From contig JARFIW010001082.1 of assembly GCA_036346225.1 (NCBI GenBank), positions 1 through 64,000 of the forward strand: a stretch of DNA of 64,000 nt, read 5' to 3'. Origin of the DNA: Platerodrilus igneus (Eukaryota > Arthropoda > Insecta > Coleoptera > Lycidae). The translations under genes and the position numbers were made by a program. The notes under the pieces were generated by a model. It was not told the origin of the DNA and searched no databases. It worked only from the letters and a program-made list of their open reading frames with translations. How positions within the stretch are numbered: position 1 is the stretch's first letter; each line of letters opens with the position of its first letter. Positions 10,063 to 20,903 of this stretch are shown piece by piece.

Positions 10063-12144
10063 CTGTGAAACCTCCTAAATTAACTTAACTGGTCCGTTGA
10101 CTTTCTTCTGTTACTCGCCTCTTTACTCTTTGCCGCCTCGGCTGCTCCCCTAGATAAACCTTTATCCTCATTCATAAAAAAAAACAAACACATTCCTACC
10201 ACAAACATCAACGTTAACTCTATTTACATCAATATTCACAATACATTAAAATTTCAAAATTAAAAATTCAGCATAAATTTCAGTATCACAAAATTTCAAG
10301 ATTTAAATTTGTTATCATTTTAATGTGCATCCAAAATTAAAGTCCTCGTAGGATGCCTACTAATTAATGTCACAATATATGCAGACCTGAGTCTGAGTAC
10401 AAAGGAGCATCTACCACCCTTTACGTTAATTAACCAGGTTCGTCTAATTGAGCTCAAAGACATACCCAAATTTTCATCATAATCCAGAACATAAATACTA
10501 AATACCCTTTCTACTTAAACAAGAAAATGTCACCTTAAAATTAAAAATTTGCTGTTAGTACAATTTCACTACTGTCCATTTTAAATAAACAAATTATAAA
10601 GTTATTCAACACACACCAAAACATCAAAGTTCGAACAAAATAGTATAATTTACCTGAAGGTTACTGCACTCGTAGCTTCAATGTACATCGTCCCTTTGTT
10701 AATCACACCATTCGAACTGGGTTATATTTACGGCTTCTGATTCTCAACGCTTTTAAAGTTTTCTCCATCACCATTCATCTAAAGTTGTTTCAGGGCTTTT
10801 CCGGAACTCATCTGTGTATATCTGAACCTTGTTTTGTGGATCTAGTCATGTTTACGAACCATTTAATTATTAACACCCCCGAAAAATAACAAAGAAATTC
10901 ATACTTCTTTCACAAATATACGCCAAAACTGCCTACTTGTGTGTATTCATTTGTCGTTGTAAATTTTACTAATTGGTACAGTGATACTAAACGTTATTAC
11001 CTTGTATCTTCTTTTCTAAGTGCACTAAAGTACATTCATTGTAGCACGTAAAGAACAAGCTGTTTTAAATCACAAAAATATTCGAGCAAACTGTTTAAAT
11101 TATTTAATCAAAACCGGAAAACTAAAAAGCACTGTTTAACGCATTGAATCAAGTCGAAGATCTAAAAGAGCTTGTTCATATTCACCTGGGTATATATAGA
11201 GGTTAGCCTGTCTGTCGGTCTAGTCCCCAAAACGGACAATTCTAAAGAATTTCGCATGCTAGGTTCCCATTCCGCAGCCCGGCATGCGATTTTTACGAAA
11301 TTTGCACTCGCACCAGTTACATCTCAGGAATTTCGACACGGCTTGCAACGTCTGGAAATAACTAATTTAATTTTATACAGAAATGTTATTTTTACCTCTC
11401 AATTTTGCCTTTTATTTTCACCCAATCGCAACCCCGTGACGTTGCTCCACTCACGCCTTTTACTATATGTGTCTCGGTCTTGCGCATATTATCTGTCTCT
11501 ATCTACCCTGTTCTTATTGGTGCAAATTGATATTCTTTATTATCGATTATTTCAGTCCATGTGGACTGTGAAATAACCCACCTTTAGCATTTCTCGTAAC
11601 TATTATGCGACGGTTTCTCCAACATTCTCTGTAACCATTAATTATCTGCAAATTTACGCAGAATGAGCTTTTAAAAATACGCAGGTGTTCAAACATAATA
11701 ACACTTCTACGATTTGCATTTTATTGGGTTTTTTCAAGTTCTTATAGATATTATATGTTACTAATGGTTCAATTAACTTCAATTAAAATTAATACCCTTT
11801 AATTTTTAGTGACCCCTAATCAAATATTAATTATTATCAGTACATTTTGTTTAATACCGGTTACTTAAAACAGGGTTAATTAATATAAATTTTGCACGTA
11901 ATTTCTCTTTGTTTCTTTACTAGGAATAATTAAATTACACGTAAAGTTTTCTAATACTGCGTCCCCTTTTTTTTATATCAAGCGTCTTGTAGATGATTTA
12001 AATCTCTTATGTTTAATGAAACGAATGAATTTTTATGCTTCACGGTTTTTTTAATAACGCGTACCTTTTCCCAAAGCTTCTACACGGTGATTAAAATTAT
12101 TTGATGTGATTATTTAATTTTCTACCCTGGTCTAAATATGAGTA
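10061..12144 (-). repeat. 3' LTR (2084 bp)
   Basis: Near-identical to 15403-17490. On the plus strand it runs from TGCTGTGAAACC to ATATGAGTA. In minus orientation it starts TACTCATATT and ends GTTTCACAGCA. One visible difference from the other copy is CAC for CGC in this last block. Confidence 0.95.
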
Positions 12145-12156
12145 TTTTCCCCCTAT
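12145..12156 (-). promoter_or_regulatory. polypurine tract
   Basis: On the minus strand, ATAGGGGGAAAA lies directly upstream of the 3' LTR start (TACTCA). This is the expected place and composition for the plus-strand primer of an LTR retrotransposon, and it fixes the LTR border. Confidence 0.75.
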
Positions 12157-12730
12157 TTGAATACAAATAATCCCACTTATTTGAATGCAAATATAAAGCA
12201 TTTAGACAAACAAAATTTACAAAAAAAAATGCCTATCTCTCTCTACCCTTATCTATCTAACTTACCTACCTTATCCAATCAAAAAAAAATTATTTACACC
12301 TGTCCTATATCCCTATCTTATTCTAACTCTCACCTAATTTCATAAAACTGAAATTATCCCTAACTTCATCCTACTTATCCATCTACTCCTATATATATCC
12401 TATATACCTATCTATTCCTAACTTTTAACTAATCTTCACTATACTTTACTTCCCCTTACCTAATCCTATATACCTATCCTACTCTTACTCTATTCCTAAC
12501 TCTCCACTAATCTTATATGAAATATCTACACTTAACCTATCTTATTTTCTTCCTACATTTAATCTTTATTCTCATCCTAAACACCTATTTCTAACTATCT
12601 CTCATATTTATCCTATACCTAGCTTGATTTTCTATAAACCCCTACTTCTACTCTTCTCTATACATCTATATCTACTCTCTATTCTATATCTATACTAAAA
12701 TTCACCTATCTCTATCCTTTGTTCATTAAG
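12157..12730 (-). other. purine-rich non-coding 3' region of LTR element
   Basis: Plus strand is strongly pyrimidine-biased (repeated ctatctctac / cctatctt words), so the sense strand is A/G-rich. No frame encodes a recognisable protein; integrase would be expected in this area. Low-complexity degeneration after deletion is the simplest reading. Confidence 0.5.
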
Positions 12731-13842
12731 TTATTTAAATCTAACTCTCTTCTTCACCCTCCAAGTCTTTCTTCTCACCAACCTAATACTCTTCATCCCT
12801 ATTTCTCCCTCTTCTATATCTATACTTATCATCCCTATTATCTCACATACAATAAACTTATCATGCCTATTATCCTGACTCTTAAATACTGCTTCTTCTT
12901 CAGTCCCTACACTTGTCTGTTTCTCATTTATTATTGTTTCCCTTTCTGCCGACAAACCAAACGATACTACTTTAAAATTATAGATTTTTCCCTCTACGGA
13001 AACTCCTATGTACCTTCTAGAATGCTTGTGTAATGGAATCCGCCAGAATGAATTCCTTAAATCTACTTTATTAAAAACAAACTTGCCAATTAACCTCGTC
13101 AAAAGTGTGTCCGTGGATGGTGGACAATGGAATTGCGGTTTGGTCCGTTGATTAATTTTTCGTGCATCTTTAACTAATTCTGCCTTCACCTGCTCCCGAT
13201 ATGCTGCTGTTGCTTCTACCACCACTAATTCTGCATGTTTTTGTACTAAAGCTTGAACCTCTACTCTCCTATCCTCTGGACATCTTATTGTGTTGATCTG
13301 TTTACCTTCATCATCCTCTACCTCTACTACATTAATACTAAACCCCGTGTCATCCTCTGTGACTTCATAACTGCCCTTCCATGGCACTACCCTATCATTA
13401 ATCCTTATTACCTTCCTTTCCATATCTATCAAAACCCCTAACTTCATCATACAGTCAACACCTAAAATGCTCTGAAACTTCAGTCCAGGTACAATTACAA
13501 ACTCCTGTTCACAGCTTAAACCTCCTATATCTATCCTAAGCACCACAACACTATTTACTACAGCAAACTTCTTTTTATTTGGAGCTATTAAATGGCTACG
13601 CTTTATAGGCATAATTCTATCACAAACCTTATCCCTAATTTTGCTGACGAATTCCTCCGATATTAAACTCGCCTCTGCCCCTGTATCAAGTAATACTTCT
13701 ACATTATTCTCAAAAATTTCTAAATTAATAATTGGCAAACATAATTTTTCTACAGTTTCTGGCTCTACTTCCTCCTCAATTTTGAAAAATTCACGTGGAT
13801 GTTCATATACATTTACACTGAAATCTAGTGGTCTGTCGCGTT
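12731..13842 (-). pseudogene. pol remnant: retropepsin plus RT fragments
   Basis: Relative to gag the frame shifts by -1 at a run of five T residues near 13845. From about 13838 the frame runs through an acidic spacer (EFFKIEEEVEPETVEKL) into an aspartic protease with the catalytic LLDTGAEASLI (near 13695) and the ILGVD block typical of retropepsins. After the protease come short joined pieces of RT (KVDLRNSFWRIPL and YNFKVVSFGLS, from palm motifs around the first catalytic aspartate). The rest, including the YxDD box, RNase H and integrase, is missing. The last ~90 residues are low-complexity translation of the purine-rich region. Confidence 0.8.
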
Positions 13843-15258
13843 CTAAAAATCCTGTCTCATCCTGTTTTCAGTGCTTGGTCCTGGTCTAGCCGTCACCTCA
13901 GCGTATGTCCTAGGCGTTTCCACTCGTTCCGTGTCTGTATTAGCAGTCCCCCTAATGTCCGGTGAACTATTCCTTCTGGTAGGTTCCGGTCTCGGTGCAG
14001 GTCCCCTTCCTAAACTATTACTTCTAACGTATGGTCGTCTCTGTTCCCAATTCTGTCGCTGGTATCCGTAACTATTCCCCCTTCTAGCATAGTTGTCCCG
14101 TCTATTGTCAAACCTAACTGTGTTGATCTGTCTTTCCCTATTATCCCGAGGTCGTCCACTACTTACGTCGTCGTACCTTTGCAGGTATTCTAAAAACATT
14201 TCTCTGTCCACTATGTTCTGTAGTGCTACGTGTTGTCTTACTTCTACCTCAAAGTGTCGTGATAAATACTTGATAATTTGTCGGTCCGTCAGTGGTGGGT
14301 TCAGTTGCTTTGCTATGCTATACTTGCGTATAGCATATTGCTCCCTACTTCCTAAAAATTCTCCCTTAAATTTCCCTGTGATTAAGTCGTCTGGTACCTG
14401 GTCTTGTCTGTGGTCACTCCAGTAGTGCTTTAAAAATCTGTCTTCAAACTACGTGTAGGTGTCTATGTCCTGTCCTACTAAATTGTACCATGCTTCCGCG
14501 TTGTCTTTCAATAAAGCCTTTATCGTATTCAGTTTAGTCTGTTCGTCAAATAAATTTCCCACTAGATTTCTTACACTATTAATAAAAATTTGTGGATTTA
14601 CCCTGTTATCGCCATAAAACTTCATGTGTTGGTCCAATGATACGCTCCCTGTATAAAATCTGGGACCATCCCTCGTTAAATTTGACATGTTGTATTTGAT
14701 ACCACTAACTTCGCGTTCTACCCTACCTAACTGATCCCTACATGAGTCTGTCACTTCAGTCATTTTTACATTTATTTCTTCTTCACAAAAAATGCGTACT
14801 TCGAAACTTAAATGTCCCATTTCCTGTCGAAGACCTGTAATATCACGCTCATTTTTATCTACCCTATTTTCAACTTCCCCCATCTTTACGGTAAGACTAT
14901 TTTTAAATTCTGAAACTTCTTGATTCGTTTTATCTATTTTCTGACTAATCTCCTCTAACTTCCTGTTCGATTCTTCACTCATTTGCTCAAATTTTCAATT
15001 TGAGTCCTCTCTCGCTCTATTCGATTCATCCCTAGCTCTATTAGCTTCATCGCTTAGCTGTTCTAATTTTCTATTGGATTCTTCGTTCATCCTCTCTAGC
15101 ATTCTCATTATCATCTCGTTTCCTTGATCCCCTGATTCCGTCCTCGACTGATCTCTACTGCCTCCAGCTTCTTCCATTTTCGAATTTTTTTCACACAATG
15201 CACTATCGTCACTTCCAATTTCCACTCCTTGACTCCTTAACCACTCTTTTCTCTGCAT
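13843..15258 (-). pseudogene. Gypsy Gag with two nonsense codons
   Basis: One continuous frame of 471 codons, broken only by TGA at 14995-14997 and TAG at 14449-14451. The TGA falls where neighbouring repeats encode SNR, so it is probably a CGA-to-TGA change. Order: acidic start, a coiled-coil region with repeated SNRKLE/RAREDSN motifs (residues ~45-180), a capsid-like domain (FYGDNRVNPQIFI...NAEAWYN), then an Arg/Asn-rich, nucleic-acid-binding tail (NRRDNYARRGNSYGYQRQ) in place of a CCHC knuckle. The protein would form the virus-like particle. The start is the first ATG (15258) after the primer site, about 120 bp downstream. Confidence 0.85.
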
Positions 15259-15379
15259 ACGTTCTAATCACTCTCACACACTCTAAAATACTCTTAAATT
15301 TATACACACACAGAAACTCTCTCTCTCAGATCGCCAGTTTCCTGGAATAAAATCACAAAAATTTTATTTGGAACTCGAG

Positions 15380-15398
15380 CCTCACTTTTGGGTCGCCA
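15380..15398 (-). promoter_or_regulatory. primer-binding site
   Basis: Minus strand TGGCGACCCAAAAGTGAGG begins 4 bp after the inner end of the 5' LTR. Similar TGGCGACC... sites are used by tRNA primers in insect Gypsy elements. I cannot assign the tRNA without a tRNA set for the species. Confidence 0.7.
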
Positions 15399-15402
15399 TG
15401 TC

Positions 15403-17488
15403 TGCTGCGAAACCTCCTAAATTAACTTAACTGGTCCGTTGACTTTCTTCTGTTACTCGCCTCTTTACTCTTTGCCGCCTCGGCTGCTCCCCTAGATAAA
15501 CCTTCATCCTCATTCATAAAAAAAAAACAAACACATTCCTACCACAAACATCAACGTTAACTCTATTTACATCAATATTCACAATACATTAAAATTTCAA
15601 AATTAAAAATTCAGCATAAATTTCAGTATCAGAAAATTTCAAGATTTAAATTTGTTATCATTTTAATGTGCATCCAAAATTAAAGTCCTCGTAGGATGCC
15701 TACTAATTAATGTCACAATATATGCAGACCTGAGTCTGAGTACAAAGGGAGCATCTACCACCCCTTTACGTTAATTAACCAGGTTCGTCTAATTGAGCTC
15801 AAAGACATACCCAAATTTTCATCATAATCCAGAACATAAATACTAAATACCCCTTTCTACTTAAACAAGAAAATGTCACCTTAAAATTAAAAATTTGCTG
15901 TTAGTACAATTTCACTACTGTCCATTTTAAATAAACAAATTATAAAGTTATTCAACACACACCAAAACATCAAAGTTCGAACAAAATAGTATAATTTACC
16001 TGAAGGTTACTGCACTCGTAGCTTCAATGTACATCGTCCCTTTGTTAATCACACCATTCCAACTGGGTTATATTTACAGGCTTCTGATTCTCAACGCTTT
16101 TAAAGTTTTCTCCATCACCATTCATCTAAAGTTATTTCAGGGCTTTTCCGGAACTCATCTGTGTATATCTGAACCTTGTTTTGTGGATCCAGTCATGTTT
16201 ACGAACCATTTAATTATTAACACCCCCGAAAAATAACAAAGAAATTCATACTTCTTTCACAAATATACGCCAAAACTGCCTACTTTTGTGTATTCATTTG
16301 TCGTTGTAAATTTTACTAATTGGTACAGTGATACTAAACGTTATTACCTTGTATCTTCTTTTCTAAGTGCACTAAAGTACATTCATTGTAGCACGTAAAG
16401 AACAAGCTGTTTTAAATCACAAAAATATTCGAGCAAACTGTTTAAATTATTTAATCAAAACCGGAAAACTAAAAAGCACTGTTTAAAGCATTGAATCAAG
16501 TCGAAGATCTAAGAGAGCTTGTTTATATTCACCTGGGTATATATAGAGGTTAGCCTGTCTGTCGGTCTAGTCCCCAAAACGGACAATTCTAAAGAATTTC
16601 GCATGCTAGGTTCCCATTCCGCAGCCCGGCATGCGATTTTTACGAAATTTGCACTCGCACCAGTTACATCTCAGAAATTTCGACACGGCTTGCAACGTCT
16701 GGAAATAACTAATTGATTTTTATACAGAAATGTTATTTTTACTTCTCAATTTTGCCTTTTATTTTCACCCAATCGCAACCCCGTGACGTTGCTCCACTCA
16801 CGCCTTTTACTATATGTGTCTCGGTCTTGCGCATATTATCTGTCTCTATCTACCCTGTTCTTATTGGTGCAAATTGATATTCTTTATTATCGATTATTTC
16901 AGTCCATGTGGACTGTGAAATAACCCACCTTTAGCATTTCTCGTAACTATTATGCGACGGTTTCTCCAACATTCTCTGTAACCATTAATTATCTGCAAAA
17001 TTTACGCAGAATGAGCTTTTTAAAAATACGCAGCTGTTCAAACATAATAACACTTCTACGATTTGCATTTTATTGGGTTTTTCAAGTTCTTATAGATATT
17101 ATATGTTACTAATGGTTCAATTAACTTCAATTAAAATTAATACCCTTTAATTTTTAGTGACCCCTAATCAAATATTAATTATTATCAGTACATTTTGTTT
17201 AATACCGGTTACTTAAAACAGGGTTAATTAATATAAATTTTGCACGTAATTTCTCTTTGTTTCTTTACTAGGAATAATTAAATTACACGTAAAGTTTTTT
17301 AATACTGCGTCCCCTTTTTTTTATAGCAAGCGTCTTGTAGATGATTTAAATCTCTTATGTTTAATGAAACGAATGAATTTTTATGCTTCACGGTTTTTTA
17401 ATAACGCGTACCTTTTCCCAAAGCTTCTACACGGTGATTAAAATTATTTGATGTGATTATTTAATTTTCTACCTGGTCTAAATATGAG

Positions 17489-17490
<2 letters not shown>
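15403..17490 (-). repeat. 5' LTR (2088 bp)
   Basis: Direct partner of 10061-12144. At the plus-strand right end it stops at ATATGAGTA and runs directly into (TA)n. LTRs of 2 kb are long for Gypsy elements. Confidence 0.95.

Positions 17491-17524
<34 letters not shown>
17491..17524. repeat. (TA)n microsatellite
   Basis: About 17 TA dinucleotides between the LTR element and the first Penelope-like fragment. Probably the same tract as 10022-10060 before insertion. Confidence 0.95.
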
Positions 17525-17528
<4 letters not shown>

Positions 17529-18960
17529 GAATTATTAATAACGACTTCCTGTATTCTAATTTTCCAAAAATATTGTGGGTTTTAGGTCGGTTGGATTATT
17601 TAAGAAAACTCTTTTTTATAAACCTGAGCTTTCGGATTTATTTTAATCCTTTTTCAAAGGTACTACAATTACAAAATTGATGAATAAACAGTAAATCATA
17701 TTTTATACTTACTAAGGTGAGGTTATATAATAAAATTGGCAATTAACATAAAAAGTTATTTTCGTTATAAATTTTTTAAAATGTATAAAACAACGTCAAA
17801 TTACAACAAGAGGTAAAAATATTATGTATATAAAATATTGATAATAAATAAAAGTCAAAAGTTTGATAGAAATTGTTATTAAAAGGCAACCTTAAAAAAA
17901 TGTTTATTATATCTATGTATGTACCTGCGTGTAACACTGTGAGTGTATGTATGAGTCTGTATGTGTGTATGTGTGTGTAGTGTGTGTTTCTGTGTGTTTT
18001 TTTTTTGTAATATAAGAGAAATTTATCTTATAGATCCATTGATAAATTTGTTGTTGTATGGTTGTTTTTATTTTTGATATTTAGAAGATACGTGTAGATA
18101 CAATTTAAGTCATTAACATCTGTTCTTTTGTTCATAGTATTTTTTGTTGGTAGATGTGGCACATTTCTAGAAACTCTCTTTTTGATTTTTTGTCTTCCAT
18201 CTGTAATATAATTGGATTGTTAAAATCTATTTTATGTTTTTTGGTATTTACGTGTACACATAGGGCACAAGCATTGGGTTTTATACGTATATCGCTCGTA
18301 TGTTGGGTTATTCGTTGTTTAAATGTTTGTTTGCTTTGCCCTACGTAACATTCATTGCAATCCATACAATTGATCTTATATATGATATTTCTTTTATTTA
18401 AAATCGGAGTTTTGTGTTTAATTTTAGAGAAAAGGTAATTTAAGGTTAAAGTATTTTTAGAAGTTATTTTTATGTTAAATTTATTAAATACGTTAGTTAG
18501 TTTTGGTGTAAGGTGTTCAATGTATGAAAGAGATTTGAATGTAACTGTAGTGTCTATTTGTTTATTATTATTATTTGTGTTGTTTTGTGTATTATTATCC
18601 ATAATTTCTGCATTGTGGTTATATAAAAGACGTTTTATTAATTGTGGAGGATAGTTGTTTTTTATTAGGATATTAAAAAGTTTATTTGAATTTTTTTGAT
18701 AAAATGTATGGTGACTTATTGTTTTAATTCTGTTTTTTAGCGTTAAAATAAAATTTATTTTTATTTTGTAAGAGTGATATGAGAAGTAATTTAAGTACCT
18801 ACCAGAGTTAGTTGGTTTTTGATACCAATCTAATAAAATAATATTATTTGAATTTCTAATAACTAACGTATCTAAAAATGGTACTGCGTTTTTATTTTCT
18901 ACTTCTACGGTTAATTGTTAATCAAAATGTATTAATTGTTTTATAATATTCTCCAATAGT
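17525..18960 (-). mobile_element. Penelope-like element, 5'-truncated (copy 1)
   Basis: Minus-strand fragment with the RT C-terminus and a GIY-YIG endonuclease, followed by ~600 bp of AT-rich 3' sequence. The terminal part (17600-17680) has a hairpin with GGATT/ATCC arms followed by CGAAAG, as in the stem II and GAAA part of hammerhead ribozymes, although the CTGATGA core reads CTTTGAA here. The element is cut 5' of about 18960 and ends at (TA)n. Confidence 0.75.
18132..18912 (-). pseudogene. Penelope-like RT C-terminus and GIY-YIG endonuclease
   Basis: One open frame of about 260 codons without internal stop. The N-terminal part carries VPFLDTLVI and DWYQKPTNSGRYLNYFS, the hallmark RT-thumb-region motif of Penelope-like elements. 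The C-terminal part has IYKINCMDCNECYVGQSKQT (GIY-YIG variant IYK...YVG), FKQRITQH and the EFLEMCHI block with a catalytic-type glutamate. Penelope elements use this nuclease to nick the target. The frame is cut at the 5' side by a TAA at about 18916; palm motifs of RT are missing, so it is a fragment. Confidence 0.8.
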
Positions 18961-19586
18961 AAGTTATTTTTAGTTATGTAAATTAAAAACATTCATAAAA
19001 TTTGAAGAAAATCAAAAATATCTCAGAAAGTAGTGGATTTAGGTATAGGGAATTGCTTAACAAATATGAAAGGACACTTAATGAACTATCCATTGTAGCA
19101 ATAAAATTGGTAGGGTGCCATTTAAAAAAAGTTTTAAAAATTGCATTTTGCGAAACCTGACACACCCTGTATACTGTGAAGAAATTTCAAAAAGGTGATA
19201 TTTACAAATATACTATGGTATATGGTAAAATTTTCTGCATCTTGAAAATTAACATAAGTTGTGTATTAGCGCAGTGGCAATGTATCCAATTGGGGTCATT
19301 TTTTCTAAAAACAGTTGAATATCTCAAAAACTAAAAGGAATAAACAGATACAATTTTATATCAAATTAAAGCTCTTTTTAAGGGCTTTTCAAAAATGTAA
19401 TAATATATGGGGTGTTCCATTTAAAAAAATATAAGTTTAATATGCCCTGAAATTATGAAATACCCTGTATGCTTCCAAATATTTTTAAAATGTGCACTTT
19501 AGGCATGCCTAATATGCCTCCAAATTTGGTTCACGTAGCTTTTATAATAACGAAGTTATCGACCGTTGCCACACTAAAAACTCACC

Positions 19587-19587
<1 letters not shown>
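18961..19587. repeat. dispersed repeat fragments with 'accctgtat' ends
   Basis: Three segments end in the same word: cacaccctgtatac (~19150), ataccctgtatgc (~19460) and caccctgtatat (~19583). Segments share 'ccatttaaaaaaa' and 'aaaatttt...gcat' blocks. They look like partial copies of one dispersed non-coding repeat. No coding frame is seen. Confidence 0.5.

Positions 19588-19626
<39 letters not shown>
19588..19626. repeat. (TA)n microsatellite
   Basis: About 20 TA dinucleotides immediately left of the inverted-repeat Penelope fragment. Confidence 0.95.
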
Positions 19627-19630
<4 letters not shown>

Positions 19631-19689
19631 AATAAGATGTTGGTATTTCTGGGCGAATTGCTTATATAACTAAAGGTTTCACTCAATTT

Positions 19690-19752
19690 TACTTTATTTA
19701 CTTTACTAGTTTCGGAGAATTTGTCCCCTTCATCAGAAGCTAAAATAGTACA
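19690..19752 (-). ncRNA. candidate hammerhead ribozyme in Penelope pseudo-LTR
   Basis: Minus strand reads CTGATGA (complement of 19730-19736), then a stem GGGGA...TCTCC with loop CAAATT, then CGAAAC (around 19709-19714). CTGATGA, stem II and GAAA are the conserved hammerhead core. A two-base stem III (AC...GT) followed by A is possible just downstream. Very short stem III is known for hammerheads of Penelope-like elements. Stem I pairing is weak (TTTTA with TAAAA), so activity is uncertain. The other arm has lost stem II and GAAA by deletion. Confidence 0.5.
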
Positions 19753-20113
19753 TAACAGTTAAATTAATAATTGGACAATGGTTACTTACTTTAGTAAATG
19801 CGTAAAAATACCTTAAAAGTAACTAGCAATGAATATAAAAACATATCAAGCTTAAGACTAACATTTTAAAAGTGTACATTCTTTTGACATTTAGAAATTT
19901 GGAAATCATGATGACATATGTCATATTTAGAATGTTGTTGCTAGATAATTTTTGGAACTGTAATACTATTAATAAAACTATTTATAATTAGATTGAGTAA
20001 TGTTTGGTAACTATATAGACTATATATTTAATATTATAAAGATAAAATAAATTTTAGAATTAAGAATTCTTTAAAATTTAAAAAAAATTAAAAATGTTTA
20101 ATATTGGTATAAT

Positions 20114-20363
20114 AAGGAATAAATGTTACTTAATTAAAAGAAGACTGACCCAACATAAAAGTGATGGTAAGTTAGGCAAAACATCATGTAAACTATCCAC
20201 ACATATATATACAACTGGCCATCAACCAAATTTTGAAGAAGTTACCATTTTCGAAATTGAACCAAACTATAAAAGAAGATTATTTTAGAATCATATTATA
20301 TTAACAAAATTAAAACAGTTTAAACTCAAAACCGACATAGATAATTTAAGTAACATTTATTTT
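20114..20363 (+). pseudogene. GIY-YIG endonuclease fragment of Penelope copy 2
   Basis: Readable block RRLTQHKSDGKLGK, CKLSTHIYTTGHQPNFEEV and EIEPNYKRRLF. A 1-bp loss near 20284 creates an early stop; the following sequence in the shifted frame continues with the expected ESYYI-type block. The GIY-YIG motif itself lies upstream and is missing. Confidence 0.7.
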
Positions 20364-20855
20364 TATTATACCAATATTAAACATTTTAATTTTTTTAAAT
20401 TTTAAAGAATTCTTAATTCTAAAATTTATTTTATCTTTATAATATTAAATATATAGTCTATATAGTTACCAAACATTACTCAATCTAATTATAAATAGTT
20501 TTATTAATAGTATTACAGTTCCAAAAATTATCTAGCAACAACATTCTAAATATGACATATGTCATCATGATTTCCAAATTTCTAAATGTCAAAAGAATGT
20601 ACACTTTTAAAATGTTAGTCTTAAGCTTGATATGTTTTATATTCATTGCTAGTTACTTTTAAGGTATTTTTACGCATTTACTAAAGTAAGTAACCATTGT
20701 CCAATTATTAATTTAACTGTTATGTACTATTTTAGCTTCTGATGAAAGTAAATAAAGTAAAATTGAGTGAAACCTTTAGTTATATAAGCAATTCGCCCAG
20801 AAATACCAACATCTTATTCAATATTTATTAAATATCGCTTATTAAAGAAGACTCA

Positions 20856-20856
<1 letters not shown>

Positions 20857-20901
<45 letters not shown>
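20857..20901. repeat. (TA)n microsatellite
   Basis: About 22 TA dinucleotides to the right of the second Penelope fragment. Confidence 0.95.

Positions 20902-20903
<2 letters not shown>

Larger units (their letters stand above)
10061..17490 (-). mobile_element. Gypsy-type LTR retrotransposon with deleted pol
   Basis: Two direct repeats of 2084 and 2088 bp (10061-12144 and 15403-17490) bracket a 3.26-kb internal region read on the minus strand. The 5' LTR is the right copy. A primer-binding-like TGGCGACCCAAAAG follows it and a polypurine tract precedes the left LTR. The LTRs differ by a small number of substitutions and short indels, so insertion is fairly recent. Gag is nearly complete apart from two nonsense codons; pol keeps the protease but most of RT, RNase H and integrase is gone. 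The copy cannot encode its own mobility but retains the sequences needed in cis. Flanks are (TA)n, so the target duplication cannot be measured. Confidence 0.9.
19627..20823 (+). mobile_element. Penelope-like element between inverted repeats (copy 2)
   Basis: Arms 19627-20113 and 20364-20823 are inverted repeats of each other, almost identical apart from one ~28-bp deletion in the right arm. The 250-bp centre encodes part of a GIY-YIG endonuclease (RRLTQHKSDG, THIYTTGHQPNF, EPNYKRRLF) on the plus strand. Inverted pseudo-LTRs around a truncated body are a known outcome of Penelope retrotransposition. (TA)n tracts lie on both sides. It could also be read as a simple palindrome, but the endonuclease coding sense supports the Penelope assignment. 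Confidence 0.75.

Noticed and set aside
10061..17490. Segmental duplication of a 2.1-kb block
   Set aside because: PBS, PPT, gag and protease between the copies show they are LTRs.
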